From: Methylopumilus sp036745495
GTDB lineage: Bacteria > Pseudomonadota > Gammaproteobacteria > Burkholderiales > Methylophilaceae
DNA length: 64,000 bases
NCBI GenBank assembly: GCA_036745495.1
Contig: DAIOGA010000002.1
Span: 39,193-103,192 of the forward strand
Direction of reading: 5' to 3'
Numbering within the stretch: the first letter of the stretch is position 1; every line of letters begins with the position of its first letter. Below are positions 36,867-45,796 of this stretch, in pieces. A model generated the notes under the pieces. The model ran no database searches and was not told the DNA's origin. It saw nothing but the letters and a program-made list of their open reading frames with translations. A program made the position numbers and the translations under genes.

Positions 36867-38582
36867 ATGGCAACGACAGCAAAAAATACAGAATCAAAAT
36901 CCACAGAAAGTTTCGCAGCACTATTTGAAGAAAGCATAGCGCTTCAAGAAATGCGTTCAGGCGAAGTAATTACAGCCGAAGTTATATCTATTGATAATGA
37001 CTTTGTGATTGTAAACGCAGGACTTAAATCAGAAAGCGTTATCAAAGCAGAAGAATTCCTTAATGACCAAGGCGGACTTGACGTTAAAGTGGGTGACTTT
37101 GTTAAAGTTGCAATTGAAAAACTAGAAGACGGTTTCGGCTCAACGATCCTATCAAGAGATAAAGCAAAGAAAATGCAAGCATGGCTTGATCTTGAAGATG
37201 CAATGAATGAAGGAACGGTAGTTAAAGGTTTTGTAAGTAGTCGTGTTAAAGGTGGCTTAAGAGTTTCTGTAAATGGAATCACAGCATTCTTACCAGGCTC
37301 ACTCGTTGATGTAAGACCTGTTAAAGATACATCACCATTTGAAAATAAAGAATGGGATCTTAAAGTTATCAAAATTGATAAGAAAAGAAACAACGTGGTT
37401 GTTTCAAGAAAAGCAGTGATGGAACAATCTTCAGGTGCAGACAGGGACGCTGTTATTGGCACACTTACTGAAGGCGCAACTGTAAAAGGTATTATTAAAA
37501 ATATTACAGATTACGGTGCATTCGTTGACTTAGGCGGTATTGACGGCTTACTTCATATTACTGACTTAGCATGGAGACGCGTAAAGCATCCATCTGAAAT
37601 TTTAAATATTGGTGATGAAGTTGAAGCTAAAGTGCTTAAATTTGATCAAGAAAAAAATCGTGTCTCATTAGGTTTAAAACAACTCGACGATGATCCTTGG
37701 AAAGGTTTATCAAGAAGATATCCAGTAAGCACACGTCTATTCGGTAAGGTATCTAACTTAACTGATTACGGTGCATTCGTTGAAATTGAAGCTGGTATTG
37801 AAGGTTTAGTTCACGTTTCAGAAATGGATTGGACAAATAAAAATATTCACCCAGGAAAAATTGCACAGCTCGGCGACGAAGTTGAAGTAATGATTCTTGA
37901 AATTGATGAAGACAGAAGAAGACTCTCATTGGGTATGAAACAATGCAAATCAAATCCATGGGCAGAATTTTCTGAAACACATAAAAAAGGTGACAAAGTT
38001 AGCGGCCCTATTAAATCAATCACTGATTTCGGTATCTTTATCGGTCTTGATGGTGGCATAGATGGTCTTATTCATTTGTCTGATATCTCATGGGATAAAA
38101 CAGGTGAAGAAGCGATTAGAAACTTTAAAAAAGGTGACGAACTCGAAGCGCTTATCGTGGCAATCGATGTTGAGAAAGAAAGAATTTCTCTTGGCCTTAA
38201 ACAATTATCAGGCGACAACTTCACAGGCTTCACAAAAGCTAACGACAAAGGTAGTTTTGTTAAAGGCACAGTTAAATCAGCAGATGCTTCTGGTATCGTA
38301 GTGACTTTAGCTGATCAAGTTGAAGGTACGGTTGATATAAGCGAAGTCAGCGAAGATAAAGTTGATGATGCTTCAACTGTTGTTAAAGCCGGTGACGAAA
38401 TTGAAGTTAAAATACTTAATGTCGACGCTAAAGAAAAAACAATCCAACTTTCACTTAAATCTAAAAATTCAGCTAAACCAAAAGCTGCTAAGAAAAAAGT
38501 AGAAGTTGAAGAAAGTTCTGATAATGCTGGTACAACTAACCTTGGCGCGTTATTAAAGGCAAAATTAGATAGTAAAAAATAA
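36867..38582 (+). CDS. rpsA: 30S ribosomal protein S1
   Basis: 571 residues with six S1 (OB-fold) repeats, seen as recurring G-A-F-V/I-x-L-x-G-G-x-D-G-L-x-H blocks such as ITDYGAFVDLGGIDGLLHI. The first two, shorter repeats bind the ribosome through S2, and the rest bind mRNA. The C-terminus is a Lys-rich tail. It is flanked by cmk and ihfB as usual. A possible structured leader precedes it. Confidence 0.97.
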   Translation: MATTAKNTESKSTESFAALFEESIALQEMRSGEVITAEVISIDNDFVIVNAGLKSESVIKAEEFLNDQGGLDVKVGDFVKVAIEKLEDGFGSTILSRDKAKKMQAWLDLEDAMNEGTVVKGFVSSRVKGGLRVSVNGITAFLPGSLVDVRPVKDTSPFENKEWDLKVIKIDKKRNNVVVSRKAVMEQSSGADRDAVIGTLTEGATVKGIIKNITDYGAFVDLGGIDGLLHITDLAWRRVKHPSEILNIGDEVEAKVLKFDQEKNRVSLGLKQLDDDPWKGLSRRYPVSTRLFGKVSNLTDYGAFVEIEAGIEGLVHVSEMDWTNKNIHPGKIAQLGDEVEVMILEIDEDRRRLSLGMKQCKSNPWAEFSETHKKGDKVSGPIKSITDFGIFIGLDGGIDGLIHLSDISWDKTGEEAIRNFKKGDELEALIVAIDVEKERISLGLKQLSGDNFTGFTKANDKGSFVKGTVKSADASGIVVTLADQVEGTVDISEVSEDKVDDASTVVKAGDEIEVKILNVDAKEKTIQLSLKSKNSAKPKAAKKKVEVEESSDNAGTTNLGALLKAKLDSKK

Positions 38583-38590
38583 TTGATCTT

Positions 38591-38869
38591 ATGACGAAGT
38601 CTAAATTAATCAACTTACTTGCTAGCCGTTTCTCTCAGTTAGTCTACAAAGACGCTGAGTTATCGGTCAAAACAATTCTTGATGCTATGGGTGAAACACT
38701 CTCCAAAGGCAAAAGAATTGAAATTAGAGGGTTTGGTAGTTTTAGTTTAAATTACCGACCACCTCGTTTGGGCAGAAACCCTAAAACAGGTTCAAAAGTG
38801 GAAGTACCAGAGAAATACGTTCCACATTTTAAAGCAGGTAAAGAACTAAGAGATCGCGTTGATAAATAA
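38591..38869 (+). CDS. ihfB: Integration host factor subunit beta
   Basis: 92 residues of HU/IHF fold. The DNA-bending arm with the intercalating proline is GRNPKTGSKVEVPEKYVPHFKAGK. The N-terminal TKSKLINLLASRF is typical of IhfB rather than HU. It pairs with IhfA to bend DNA at specific sites. It follows rpsA by 8 bp and is followed by a clear terminator. Confidence 0.96.
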   Translation: MTKSKLINLLASRFSQLVYKDAELSVKTILDAMGETLSKGKRIEIRGFGSFSLNYRPPRLGRNPKTGSKVEVPEKYVPHFKAGKELRDRVDK

Positions 38870-38884
38870 GACTAAACATCATTT

Positions 38885-38921
38885 AAAAGCATATCTTCTT
38901 ACCAGGATATGCTTTTTTTTT
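38885..38921 (+). terminator. Rho-independent terminator after ihfB
   Basis: An 11-bp stem (38885-38895 with 38906-38916, core GCATATC/GATATGC), a 10-nt loop and a run of nine T ending at 38921. It closes the tyrA-aroA-cmk-rpsA-ihfB unit and separates it from lapB. Confidence 0.9.
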
Positions 38922-38956
38922 GATCTATCAATTAATAGATATACAATAAATCAAAT

Positions 38957-40129
38957 ATGATTCAATTCGAATATTGGTGGCTCCTTGTTATCCCCTTCTT
39001 CTTTGCATTGGGTTGGGTAGCCGCTCGCATTGATATTAAACAACTCATGAAGGAATCAACAAGCCTTCCTGCGACCTACTTTAAAGGCCTTAATTACCTC
39101 ATCACTAATCAATACGAAAAAGCAGTAAACGCTTTTATGGATGCTGTTCGTATTAATAATGAATCGCTTGAATTGCACTTTGCCTTAGGCAGCATCTTAA
39201 GAAGAATAGGTCACATTGATCGCGCTATCAATATGCATTTAGATTTATTAGAAAATCGTGATCTTAATCCTTCGCAAGAAGAATCTGTGAAAGCTGAATT
39301 AGCTCAAGATTATCTTAAAGCAGGCTTATTTGATCGTGCTGAAGAATTATTCCTAAAATTAGAATCTGGAAAATATAAACAATATGCATCTAATGCTTTA
39401 CTTGAGATTTACGTGAAAGAACGTGAATGGCAAAATGCGATTAAGATGGCCACAAAATTAGAAAAAGAATCAGGCGTTTCATTTAGATTACAAATTAGTC
39501 ATTACCATTGTGAAATTGCATTGAATGCGATTTTAGATAAAGATAAAAAGTCAGCAATTAAATCACTTAACGATGCACTCGACGCGCATAAAAAATGTGT
39601 TCGAGCAAATATTTTACTTGGTGATTTAGATGCAGAAGATGGTGATCATAATAAAGCGATCAATCACTGGAAAAAAATTGAATTTCAAGATCCAGAATCC
39701 TTAGGTCTTGTCGCAGCCAAAATACTTAATTCATTTGAAAAACTTAAAAAACCTGAAGAAGGTTTATCACTCCTAAATCTTTATTTTGAAAATTACAAAT
39801 TAAGATCATTGCTTAATGTTATCTATGAAGCAACATTAAAACTAGAAGGCTCTGAAATGGCTGAAGAGCTTGCACGCAAAGAGCTTATAAGAAAGCCAAG
39901 CCTTCAAGCATTAGATCAATTATTTCAAGCGCGCGCTATGAATAGCAAGCATAAAGAACAAGACATCCAACTTATTCAACAAACTGTTCGAAATGCTATT
40001 GGCAATCGACGTTTATTTACATGCAGCAGTTGTGGCTTTAAAGCTAAACAGCATCATTGGCAATGTCCGGCTTGTAATGCCTGGGAAGCACTTCCGTCAG
40101 AACCTACTGAGATGAATGAAATTAGTTAA
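38957..40129 (+). CDS. lapB: Lipopolysaccharide assembly protein LapB (YciM)
   Basis: 390 residues: one N-terminal membrane helix (WWLLVIPFFFALGWVAA), a series of about nine TPR repeats, and a C-terminal rubredoxin-like zinc knuckle CSSCGFKAKQHHWQCPACNAW. LapB recruits LpxC to FtsH for degradation and so sets LPS levels. In most relatives lapA precedes lapB after ihfB; here lapA is absent and only the terminator lies between. It ends with TAATG overlapping the pyrF start. Confidence 0.95.
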   Translation: MIQFEYWWLLVIPFFFALGWVAARIDIKQLMKESTSLPATYFKGLNYLITNQYEKAVNAFMDAVRINNESLELHFALGSILRRIGHIDRAINMHLDLLENRDLNPSQEESVKAELAQDYLKAGLFDRAEELFLKLESGKYKQYASNALLEIYVKEREWQNAIKMATKLEKESGVSFRLQISHYHCEIALNAILDKDKKSAIKSLNDALDAHKKCVRANILLGDLDAEDGDHNKAINHWKKIEFQDPESLGLVAAKILNSFEKLKKPEEGLSLLNLYFENYKLRSLLNVIYEATLKLEGSEMAEELARKELIRKPSLQALDQLFQARAMNSKHKEQDIQLIQQTVRNAIGNRRLFTCSSCGFKAKQHHWQCPACNAWEALPSEPTEMNEIS

Positions 40130-40830
40130 TGACACCAACGCATAAAGTTACCGTAGCTCTTGATTTTGCAAATCTTGCAGATGCAAAAACATTAGTTTCG
40201 CAACTTAATCCAGAATATTGCAATGTAAAAGTTGGCAAAGAATTATTTACAGCAACTGGTCCCGCTTTTATCGAATACCTGCACAATAAAAATTTCAAAG
40301 TATTTTTAGATCTTAAATTCCATGACATTCCTACGACCGTTAAAAAAGCATGTGAAGCAGCAAGTCAGTTAGGCGTATGGATGCTCAATGTTCATGCTTC
40401 TGGAGGAAGTAACATGTTGGAAGCGGCACTCGAGGGCACGAGTAAAGCCAAACAACCAGCTCTTCTTATAGCAGTCACTGTATTGACAAGTATGGATCAG
40501 AAAACTTTAGAAGAAATTGGTGTGTCTAGAAATTTAGAAGACCAAGTATTACGTCTCGCAAAATTAACCGAACAAAGTGGGCTTCAAGGTATCGTCTGTT
40601 CTGCTAAAGATTTAGGCTTCTTAAAAGACCAGTTTAATCCGTCATTCTTATTTGTGACGCCAGGTATAAGGATGGCTGATGATGTCGCAAATGATCAAGT
40701 GAGAACTATGACACCTGCAGAGGCTATCAAAGCAGGATCTAATCATCTAGTAATTGGAAGACCCATTACCCAATCAAAAGATCCATCAAAAACTTTAGAA
40801 AAAATTTATTTAGAAATTAACCAAGGTTAA
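40129..40830 (+). CDS. pyrF: Orotidine 5'-phosphate decarboxylase
   Basis: 233 residues. The catalytic Lys-Asp-Lys-Asp array is in FLDLKFHDIPTTV, and the C-terminal phosphate-binding motif is NHLVIGRPITQSKDP. It makes UMP. The start overlaps the lapB stop by one base, a widely conserved lapB-pyrF pairing. Its stop abuts the convergent metG stop with no base between. Confidence 0.97.
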   Translation: MTPTHKVTVALDFANLADAKTLVSQLNPEYCNVKVGKELFTATGPAFIEYLHNKNFKVFLDLKFHDIPTTVKKACEAASQLGVWMLNVHASGGSNMLEAALEGTSKAKQPALLIAVTVLTSMDQKTLEEIGVSRNLEDQVLRLAKLTEQSGLQGIVCSAKDLGFLKDQFNPSFLFVTPGIRMADDVANDQVRTMTPAEAIKAGSNHLVIGRPITQSKDPSKTLEKIYLEINQG

Positions 40831-42864
40831 TTATTTAATGCGCATGCCAGGTTTAGCGCCTTGATCTGGATAAAGTACGAACGGCCCTTCAGACTCATTG
40901 CTTGCAGCAAGCACCATACCTTCAGATAAACCAAATTTCATTTGTCTTGGTTTTAAATTAGCAACCATAACAGTTAATTTTCCAACAAGCTGATCAGGGT
41001 TATATTTAGATTTAATACCTGCAAAAACTTGTCTTGGACGACCGTCATTAAGATCTAAGCTTAATCTTAAAAGACTGTCTGCACCTTCCACAAAAGAGGC
41101 TTCTTTAATAAGCGCGACTCTTAAATCGATTTTCATAAAATCGTCAATGGAAATAGTCGATTGATCGACATCTACCTTTTTCGAAGATTCATTATTTTTG
41201 TCTAAAGACTCTTTGTTTGATTCAATCATCATATCGATATCTTTCTTTTCAACTCTAGTTAATATGTGCTGATACTCGTTAACGGTAATGTCTTTTTTAT
41301 CAAGATCTTTAAATGACTTAAATTCTTTTTCATTAAAAAATTTTGCTATATCTGACGTAAGTTTAGGCAATACAGGTGCAAGATATATAGAAAGCCGCCT
41401 AAAGGCTTCAAGACTTCTACTGCATATCACATGTAAATCTGAACCTAATTTATGTTGTGTATCATCTTTTGCAAGTGTCCAGGGCGCTTTTGTATTGACG
41501 TACTCATTTGTAATATCTGCTACACGCATAATTTCTCGAACTGCACGACCATATTCTCTAGATTCAAAGCAACTCTTGATTTCGCTTTCAATATCTTTGC
41601 ATTTTTGCGTGATAGCAATATGTTCTTGATCAGTTTTTGAATCATCAAGAAAAAGTTTGCCTTCAAAATATTTATGAATAAACCCTGAGGTTCGACTTGC
41701 GATATTAATAAATTTGCCTACAAGATCACTATTCACTCGAGATAAAAAATCTTCTAAATTAAGATCAATATCTTCCATCGTGTTATTTAATTTAGCAGCG
41801 TAATAATATCGAAGGTAGTCTGGATTTTTAATATGATCTAAGTAACTTCGAGCTGTGATGAATGTACCGCGAGATTTAGACATCTTCTCTGCATTTACCG
41901 TAAGAAAACCATGTGCAAAAATCTTTGTAGGTTTTCTATAGCCAGAAAATTCTAAAGTTGCCGGCCAAAATAATGCATGGAAATAAAGAATATCTTTTCC
42001 AATAAAATGATATAGCTCTGTTTGTGAATCTGCGTTCCAAAATTCATCAAAATTTATCTTTTTATCTTCACAAAGTTTTTTAAAACTCGCCATATACCCG
42101 ATAGGAGCATCAAGCCACACATAAAAATATTTACCTGGCGCATCGGGAATTTCAAAACCAAAATAAGGTGCATCTCTTGAAATGTCCCAATCAGCTAAGC
42201 CGGATTTAAACCACTCTTTCATTTTATTGGCAGCTTCTTGCTGAAGCGTGCCAGAAGATGTCCAGTTTTCTAAAAATGATTCGCACTCTGAAAGCTTAAA
42301 AAAGTAATGCTCCGTTTCTTTTCTGATCGGAACAGAGCCTGAGACAGAAGATGTAGGATTAATTAATTCAGTAGGTGCATATGTAGCACCGCAAACTTCA
42401 CATGAATCACCATATTGATCTTTGGCGTGACACTTAGGACACTCACCTTTAATAAAGCGATCAGGTAAAAACATTTCTTTTACTGGATCGTAAAATTGCT
42501 CTATGGTTTTTGTATAAATCTTCTTATTCTGTTTAAGTTTTTTATAAACAGTTTGAGATAGCTCAAGATTTTCAGGAGAGTTTGTAGAATAAAAATTATC
42601 AAAATTTACAAAAAAATCAGAAAAATCTTTCGAATGTTCTACATGTACTTTTTTAATTAGCGCTTCCGGCGTAATACCCTCTTTTTCAGCCCTAAGCATA
42701 ATAGGGGTTCCATGTGTATCATCAGCACATACGTAATAAGCCTCATGACCTTGCATTTTTTGAAATCTAACCCAGATATCAGTTTGGATGTATTCCACTA
42801 AATGGCCTAAATGAATGCTCCCATTCGCGTACGGCAAGGCTGAAGTGACTAAGATCTTTCGCAT
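40831..42864 (-). CDS. metG: Methionyl-tRNA synthetase
   Basis: 677 residues, the long form. Class I motifs: PYANGSIHLGHLVEY near the N-terminus and KMSKSRGTFI (seen as EKMSKSRG). A zinc knuckle with CPKCHAKDQYGDSCEVCGA marks the Met1-type enzyme. The C-terminal ~110 residues are the EMAP-like tRNA-binding dimer domain (DLRVALIKEASFVEGADSLL). It is divergent from mrp across 83 bp. Confidence 0.97.
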   Translation of the reverse strand: MRKILVTSALPYANGSIHLGHLVEYIQTDIWVRFQKMQGHEAYYVCADDTHGTPIMLRAEKEGITPEALIKKVHVEHSKDFSDFFVNFDNFYSTNSPENLELSQTVYKKLKQNKKIYTKTIEQFYDPVKEMFLPDRFIKGECPKCHAKDQYGDSCEVCGATYAPTELINPTSSVSGSVPIRKETEHYFFKLSECESFLENWTSSGTLQQEAANKMKEWFKSGLADWDISRDAPYFGFEIPDAPGKYFYVWLDAPIGYMASFKKLCEDKKINFDEFWNADSQTELYHFIGKDILYFHALFWPATLEFSGYRKPTKIFAHGFLTVNAEKMSKSRGTFITARSYLDHIKNPDYLRYYYAAKLNNTMEDIDLNLEDFLSRVNSDLVGKFINIASRTSGFIHKYFEGKLFLDDSKTDQEHIAITQKCKDIESEIKSCFESREYGRAVREIMRVADITNEYVNTKAPWTLAKDDTQHKLGSDLHVICSRSLEAFRRLSIYLAPVLPKLTSDIAKFFNEKEFKSFKDLDKKDITVNEYQHILTRVEKKDIDMMIESNKESLDKNNESSKKVDVDQSTISIDDFMKIDLRVALIKEASFVEGADSLLRLSLDLNDGRPRQVFAGIKSKYNPDQLVGKLTVMVANLKPRQMKFGLSEGMVLAASNESEGPFVLYPDQGAKPGMRIK

Positions 42865-42947
42865 GAATTGAGAAACTTTATTGATTTGACTAAGTCCCTA
42901 TTCTATCAAATGACGCCTCAACTAAGATAGGTTAAAATTACCGCCTC

Positions 42948-44036
42948 ATGACTCACTCAGAAGAACAAATAAAAGATCTGTTAAAAGACGTTGTTGATCC
43001 CAATACGAACGACAACCTTATTAACGATAAATCTATTAAGAGCATTTCAATAAAAGATAATGATATTGATATCAAAGTCTTGCTTGGCTACCCAGCTAAA
43101 AGCCAATTAAATGACATCAAAAATTTGATTGCGACACAAATTAAAAAAATATTGCCTGAAGTTAATTTAAATATTGAAGTTGATTTTAAAATCACATCCC
43201 ATGCGGCTCAAAAAGGCATAGCGCTTATTCCTGGTGTTAAGAACATTATTGCTGTCGCTTCTGGCAAGGGTGGCGTAGGTAAATCTACAACCGCAGTCAA
43301 TCTCGCTTTAGCTTTATCAGCTGAAGGTGCTCGTGTAGGCATTTTGGATGCTGATATTTATGGCCCAAGCCAACCTCAAATGTTAGGAATATACACAAAG
43401 CCTGAGAGCAAAGATGGCAAGTCAATGGAGCCTATTATGGCTCACAACATTCAAGCTATGTCGATTGGATTCCTTGTAGATACAGAAACACCCATGGTAT
43501 GGCGCGGCCCTATGGTTACAGGCACACTCGAACAACTCTTAAAAGAAACAAGGTGGGATAACCTTGATTACCTTGTTGTTGATTTACCTCCTGGCACCGG
43601 TGATATTCAACTCACCTTATCTCAAAAAGTTCCTGTCACAGGCGCTATTATCGTTACAACGCCACAAGATATTGCCCTACTTGATGCTAGGCGCGGATTA
43701 AAAATGTTTGAAAAAGTTAATATTCCAATTATTGGTATTGTAGAAAATATGGCCATGCATACATGTTCAAAATGTGGCAACGAAGAACATATTTTTGGAT
43801 CAGGTGGCGCTGAAAAAATGTGTCAGGATTATGGTGTATCTCTTTTAGGAAGCCTGCCTTTAGACATTAAGATTAGGGAGCAAGCTGACAATGGAAACCC
43901 AACGGTGGTGGCAGAGCCTGAAAGCAGCGCTGCAAAAACTTACAAGAAAATTGCCCGTTTAACAGCCATTAAAGTATCTAAACTTGCCCAAGATTACAGC
44001 AATAAATTCCCAAATATTGTGATTCAAAAAACCTAG
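42948..44036 (+). CDS. apbC: Iron-sulfur cluster carrier protein Mrp/ApbC
   Basis: 362 residues: an N-terminal MIP18/DUF59 domain (about 1-85) then a P-loop NTPase with the deviant Walker A VASGKGGVGKSTTAVNLALAL. The C-terminal CXXC (CSKCGNEEHIFGSGG) binds the transferred [4Fe-4S] cluster. It loads Fe-S clusters onto apo-proteins. Alone here, divergent from metG as in many proteobacteria. Its stop shares the palindrome CTAG (44033-44036) with pgl. Confidence 0.95.
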   Translation: MTHSEEQIKDLLKDVVDPNTNDNLINDKSIKSISIKDNDIDIKVLLGYPAKSQLNDIKNLIATQIKKILPEVNLNIEVDFKITSHAAQKGIALIPGVKNIIAVASGKGGVGKSTTAVNLALALSAEGARVGILDADIYGPSQPQMLGIYTKPESKDGKSMEPIMAHNIQAMSIGFLVDTETPMVWRGPMVTGTLEQLLKETRWDNLDYLVVDLPPGTGDIQLTLSQKVPVTGAIIVTTPQDIALLDARRGLKMFEKVNIPIIGIVENMAMHTCSKCGNEEHIFGSGGAEKMCQDYGVSLLGSLPLDIKIREQADNGNPTVVAEPESSAAKTYKKIARLTAIKVSKLAQDYSNKFPNIVIQKT

Positions 44037-44710
44037 CTTACGTTAAAACAAAATACATCTACCCCATTGTTACAGGTGATCGTGCTTGCAGGTATTAAAT
44101 CTCCTGCTTTCCATTGATTTATCGCAGTTTGTTTCTCTTTTCCACTAACCAAGAAAAGCACAGATTTAGATCGACTTAAGCGTGCTGGCGACATAGATAT
44201 TCTTAATGGTGGTGGCTTGGGCGCATCGAAGACCGCTAAAGCATCTAAATTGTTATCCCAACGATGTCCTGGGAATAAGCTTGCCGTATGGGCGTCTTCA
44301 CCAAGCCCTAAAAGGACTAAATCAAAATCCCCTACCTTGCTTAGAGTTTCATTATATAAATTTGCACCTTCTACCGGACCAAGCTCAGCTGGAATTGTAT
44401 GAATGTTTTGGGTTGGAATATCGATATGATTAAGCCAAGCTTCAAAAGCCATAGTACTATTTCGATCTTGGTGAGCCGAATCGAGACATCGCTCATCTCC
44501 AAAATAGACATGCCATTTATGCCAATCTGTATTGATGTTTTTAAGAAGTGTATAGACGTTTTTAGGTGTCGATCCTCCGGCTAATACGAGATGAAATTGG
44601 CCTCGCGCTTTAATTGAAGAATCAGCTAACGCTACAACCCTTTCCATAGCCGCTTGATCAAGAGAAACTTGGCTTTCAAATGACTGCCATTTAATTTGCT
44701 TCAAATTCAT
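44033..44710 (-). CDS. pgl: 6-phosphogluconolactonase
   Basis: 225 residues of the DevB/Pgl type. Motifs LVLAGGSTPKNVY, VYFGDERCLDSAHQDRNSTMA and LGLGEDAHTASLFPGH are the usual signatures. It hydrolyses 6-phosphogluconolactone made by Zwf. It is divergent from gnd across a 154-bp gap that holds an extended -10 promoter for gnd. Confidence 0.95.
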   Translation of the reverse strand: MNLKQIKWQSFESQVSLDQAAMERVVALADSSIKARGQFHLVLAGGSTPKNVYTLLKNINTDWHKWHVYFGDERCLDSAHQDRNSTMAFEAWLNHIDIPTQNIHTIPAELGPVEGANLYNETLSKVGDFDLVLLGLGEDAHTASLFPGHRWDNNLDALAVFDAPKPPPLRISMSPARLSRSKSVLFLVSGKEKQTAINQWKAGDLIPASTITCNNGVDVFCFNVS

Positions 44711-44772
44711 GTAAATCTTTCAAAATAATGTGGATTTTATATCGAAATCAATTCCTTGAAGAGGCTTGCGTT

Positions 44773-44781
44773 TGATATAAT
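44773..44781 (+). promoter_or_regulatory. Extended -10 promoter for gnd
   Basis: TGATATAAT is an exact TGnTATAAT extended -10 element. No good -35 lies 16-18 bp upstream, as is common for extended -10 promoters. The transcript would start near 44788, with a leader of about 75 nt, then AAGG before the gnd ATG. Confidence 0.6.
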
Positions 44782-44864
44782 TTAACTTGTATCGCACTTT
44801 AAACTAATTTGCTTTATTCCAAAAGATTAAGCAACGACAAATCTTCCATAAAAAGGTAAAAAAA

Positions 44865-45773
44865 ATGAAATTAGCAATGATTGGTCTCGGAAAAATGGGT
44901 GGCAATATGGCTACTCGTCTCGTTCAAAAAGGTATTTCTGTTGTAGGCTTTGACCGAAGCGCAGAAGTTGTAAAAACTCTAGAAGAAAAATCTAAAATTA
45001 TTGGCGCAAGCTCAGTGGCAGAAGCTGTAGCAAAATTAGATGGTCAAAAAATCGTATGGCTTATGGTGCCAGCAGGAAATCCAACCGAAGAACAAATCAA
45101 AGAACTCATCCCAATGCTCAATAAAGGCGACATTATTATTGACGGTGGCAATTCAAATTACAAAGACTCTCAACGCATCGGCAAATTCCTTGAAGAAAAA
45201 GGTATTGGCTTTATGGATTGTGGAACATCAGGTGGTGTATGGGGTTTAGCAAATGGCTACTGCTTAATGGTGGGCGCAAAACAAGAAGTTGCAGATACAA
45301 TGAAACCAATTCTTCAAGCACTAGCTCACGCAGATCGTGGCTGGGCTCATGTAGGTCCTGTAGGCTCAGGTCACTTTACTAAAATGATTCACAACGGTAT
45401 CGAATACGGCATGATGGAATCATTCGCTGAAGGCCTTGAACTTCTTAAAGGTAAAAGTGAATTTAAACTTGATTTAGCGCAAATTACAGAATTATGGAAA
45501 CACGGCTCAGTGGTTAGAAGCTGGTTGTTAGATTTAACTGCTGATGCTCTTAAAGAAGATCAAGCGCTTGATGAAATTGCGCCTTATGTAGCTGATTCAG
45601 GCGAAGGTAGATGGACTGTTGTTGAATCAATTGAACAAGGTATTCCAACACCAGTGCTTACACTTGCATTACAAGTGAGATTCAGAAGCCAAGAAAAACA
45701 AGGTTATGGCTATAGATTGCTATCAGTAATGCGTAATGCATTTGGTGGTCATGCAGTAAAAAAATCTAAATAA
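44865..45773 (+). CDS. gnd: 6-phosphogluconate dehydrogenase, decarboxylating, short form
   Basis: 302 residues, the short GntZ/YqeC-type form rather than the 470-residue NADP+ enzyme. Rossmann start AMIGLGKMGGNMATRL, then DGGNSNYKDSQR and the catalytic region GHFTKMIHNGIEYGMM. The second beta strand ends in GFDRS with Asp30, a residue that usually favours NAD+ over NADP+. It oxidises 6-phosphogluconate to ribulose 5-phosphate and CO2, closing the dissimilatory RuMP cycle. zwf lies 23 bp downstream and pgl is divergent. Confidence 0.94.
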   Translation: MKLAMIGLGKMGGNMATRLVQKGISVVGFDRSAEVVKTLEEKSKIIGASSVAEAVAKLDGQKIVWLMVPAGNPTEEQIKELIPMLNKGDIIIDGGNSNYKDSQRIGKFLEEKGIGFMDCGTSGGVWGLANGYCLMVGAKQEVADTMKPILQALAHADRGWAHVGPVGSGHFTKMIHNGIEYGMMESFAEGLELLKGKSEFKLDLAQITELWKHGSVVRSWLLDLTADALKEDQALDEIAPYVADSGEGRWTVVESIEQGIPTPVLTLALQVRFRSQEKQGYGYRLLSVMRNAFGGHAVKKSK

Positions 45774-45796
45774 CTTTTTTACATCCCTAAAAATCT

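Noticed and set aside
36944..37462. 172-residue open frame antisense to rpsA
   Set aside because: It is the mirror of the S1 coding frame; its composition is Ser/Thr/Leu-rich without motifs, and rpsA is certain.
44206..44584. Three overlapping short plus-strand frames opposite pgl
   Set aside because: All are mirrors of the pgl coding sequence and have no ribosome sites or conserved motifs.
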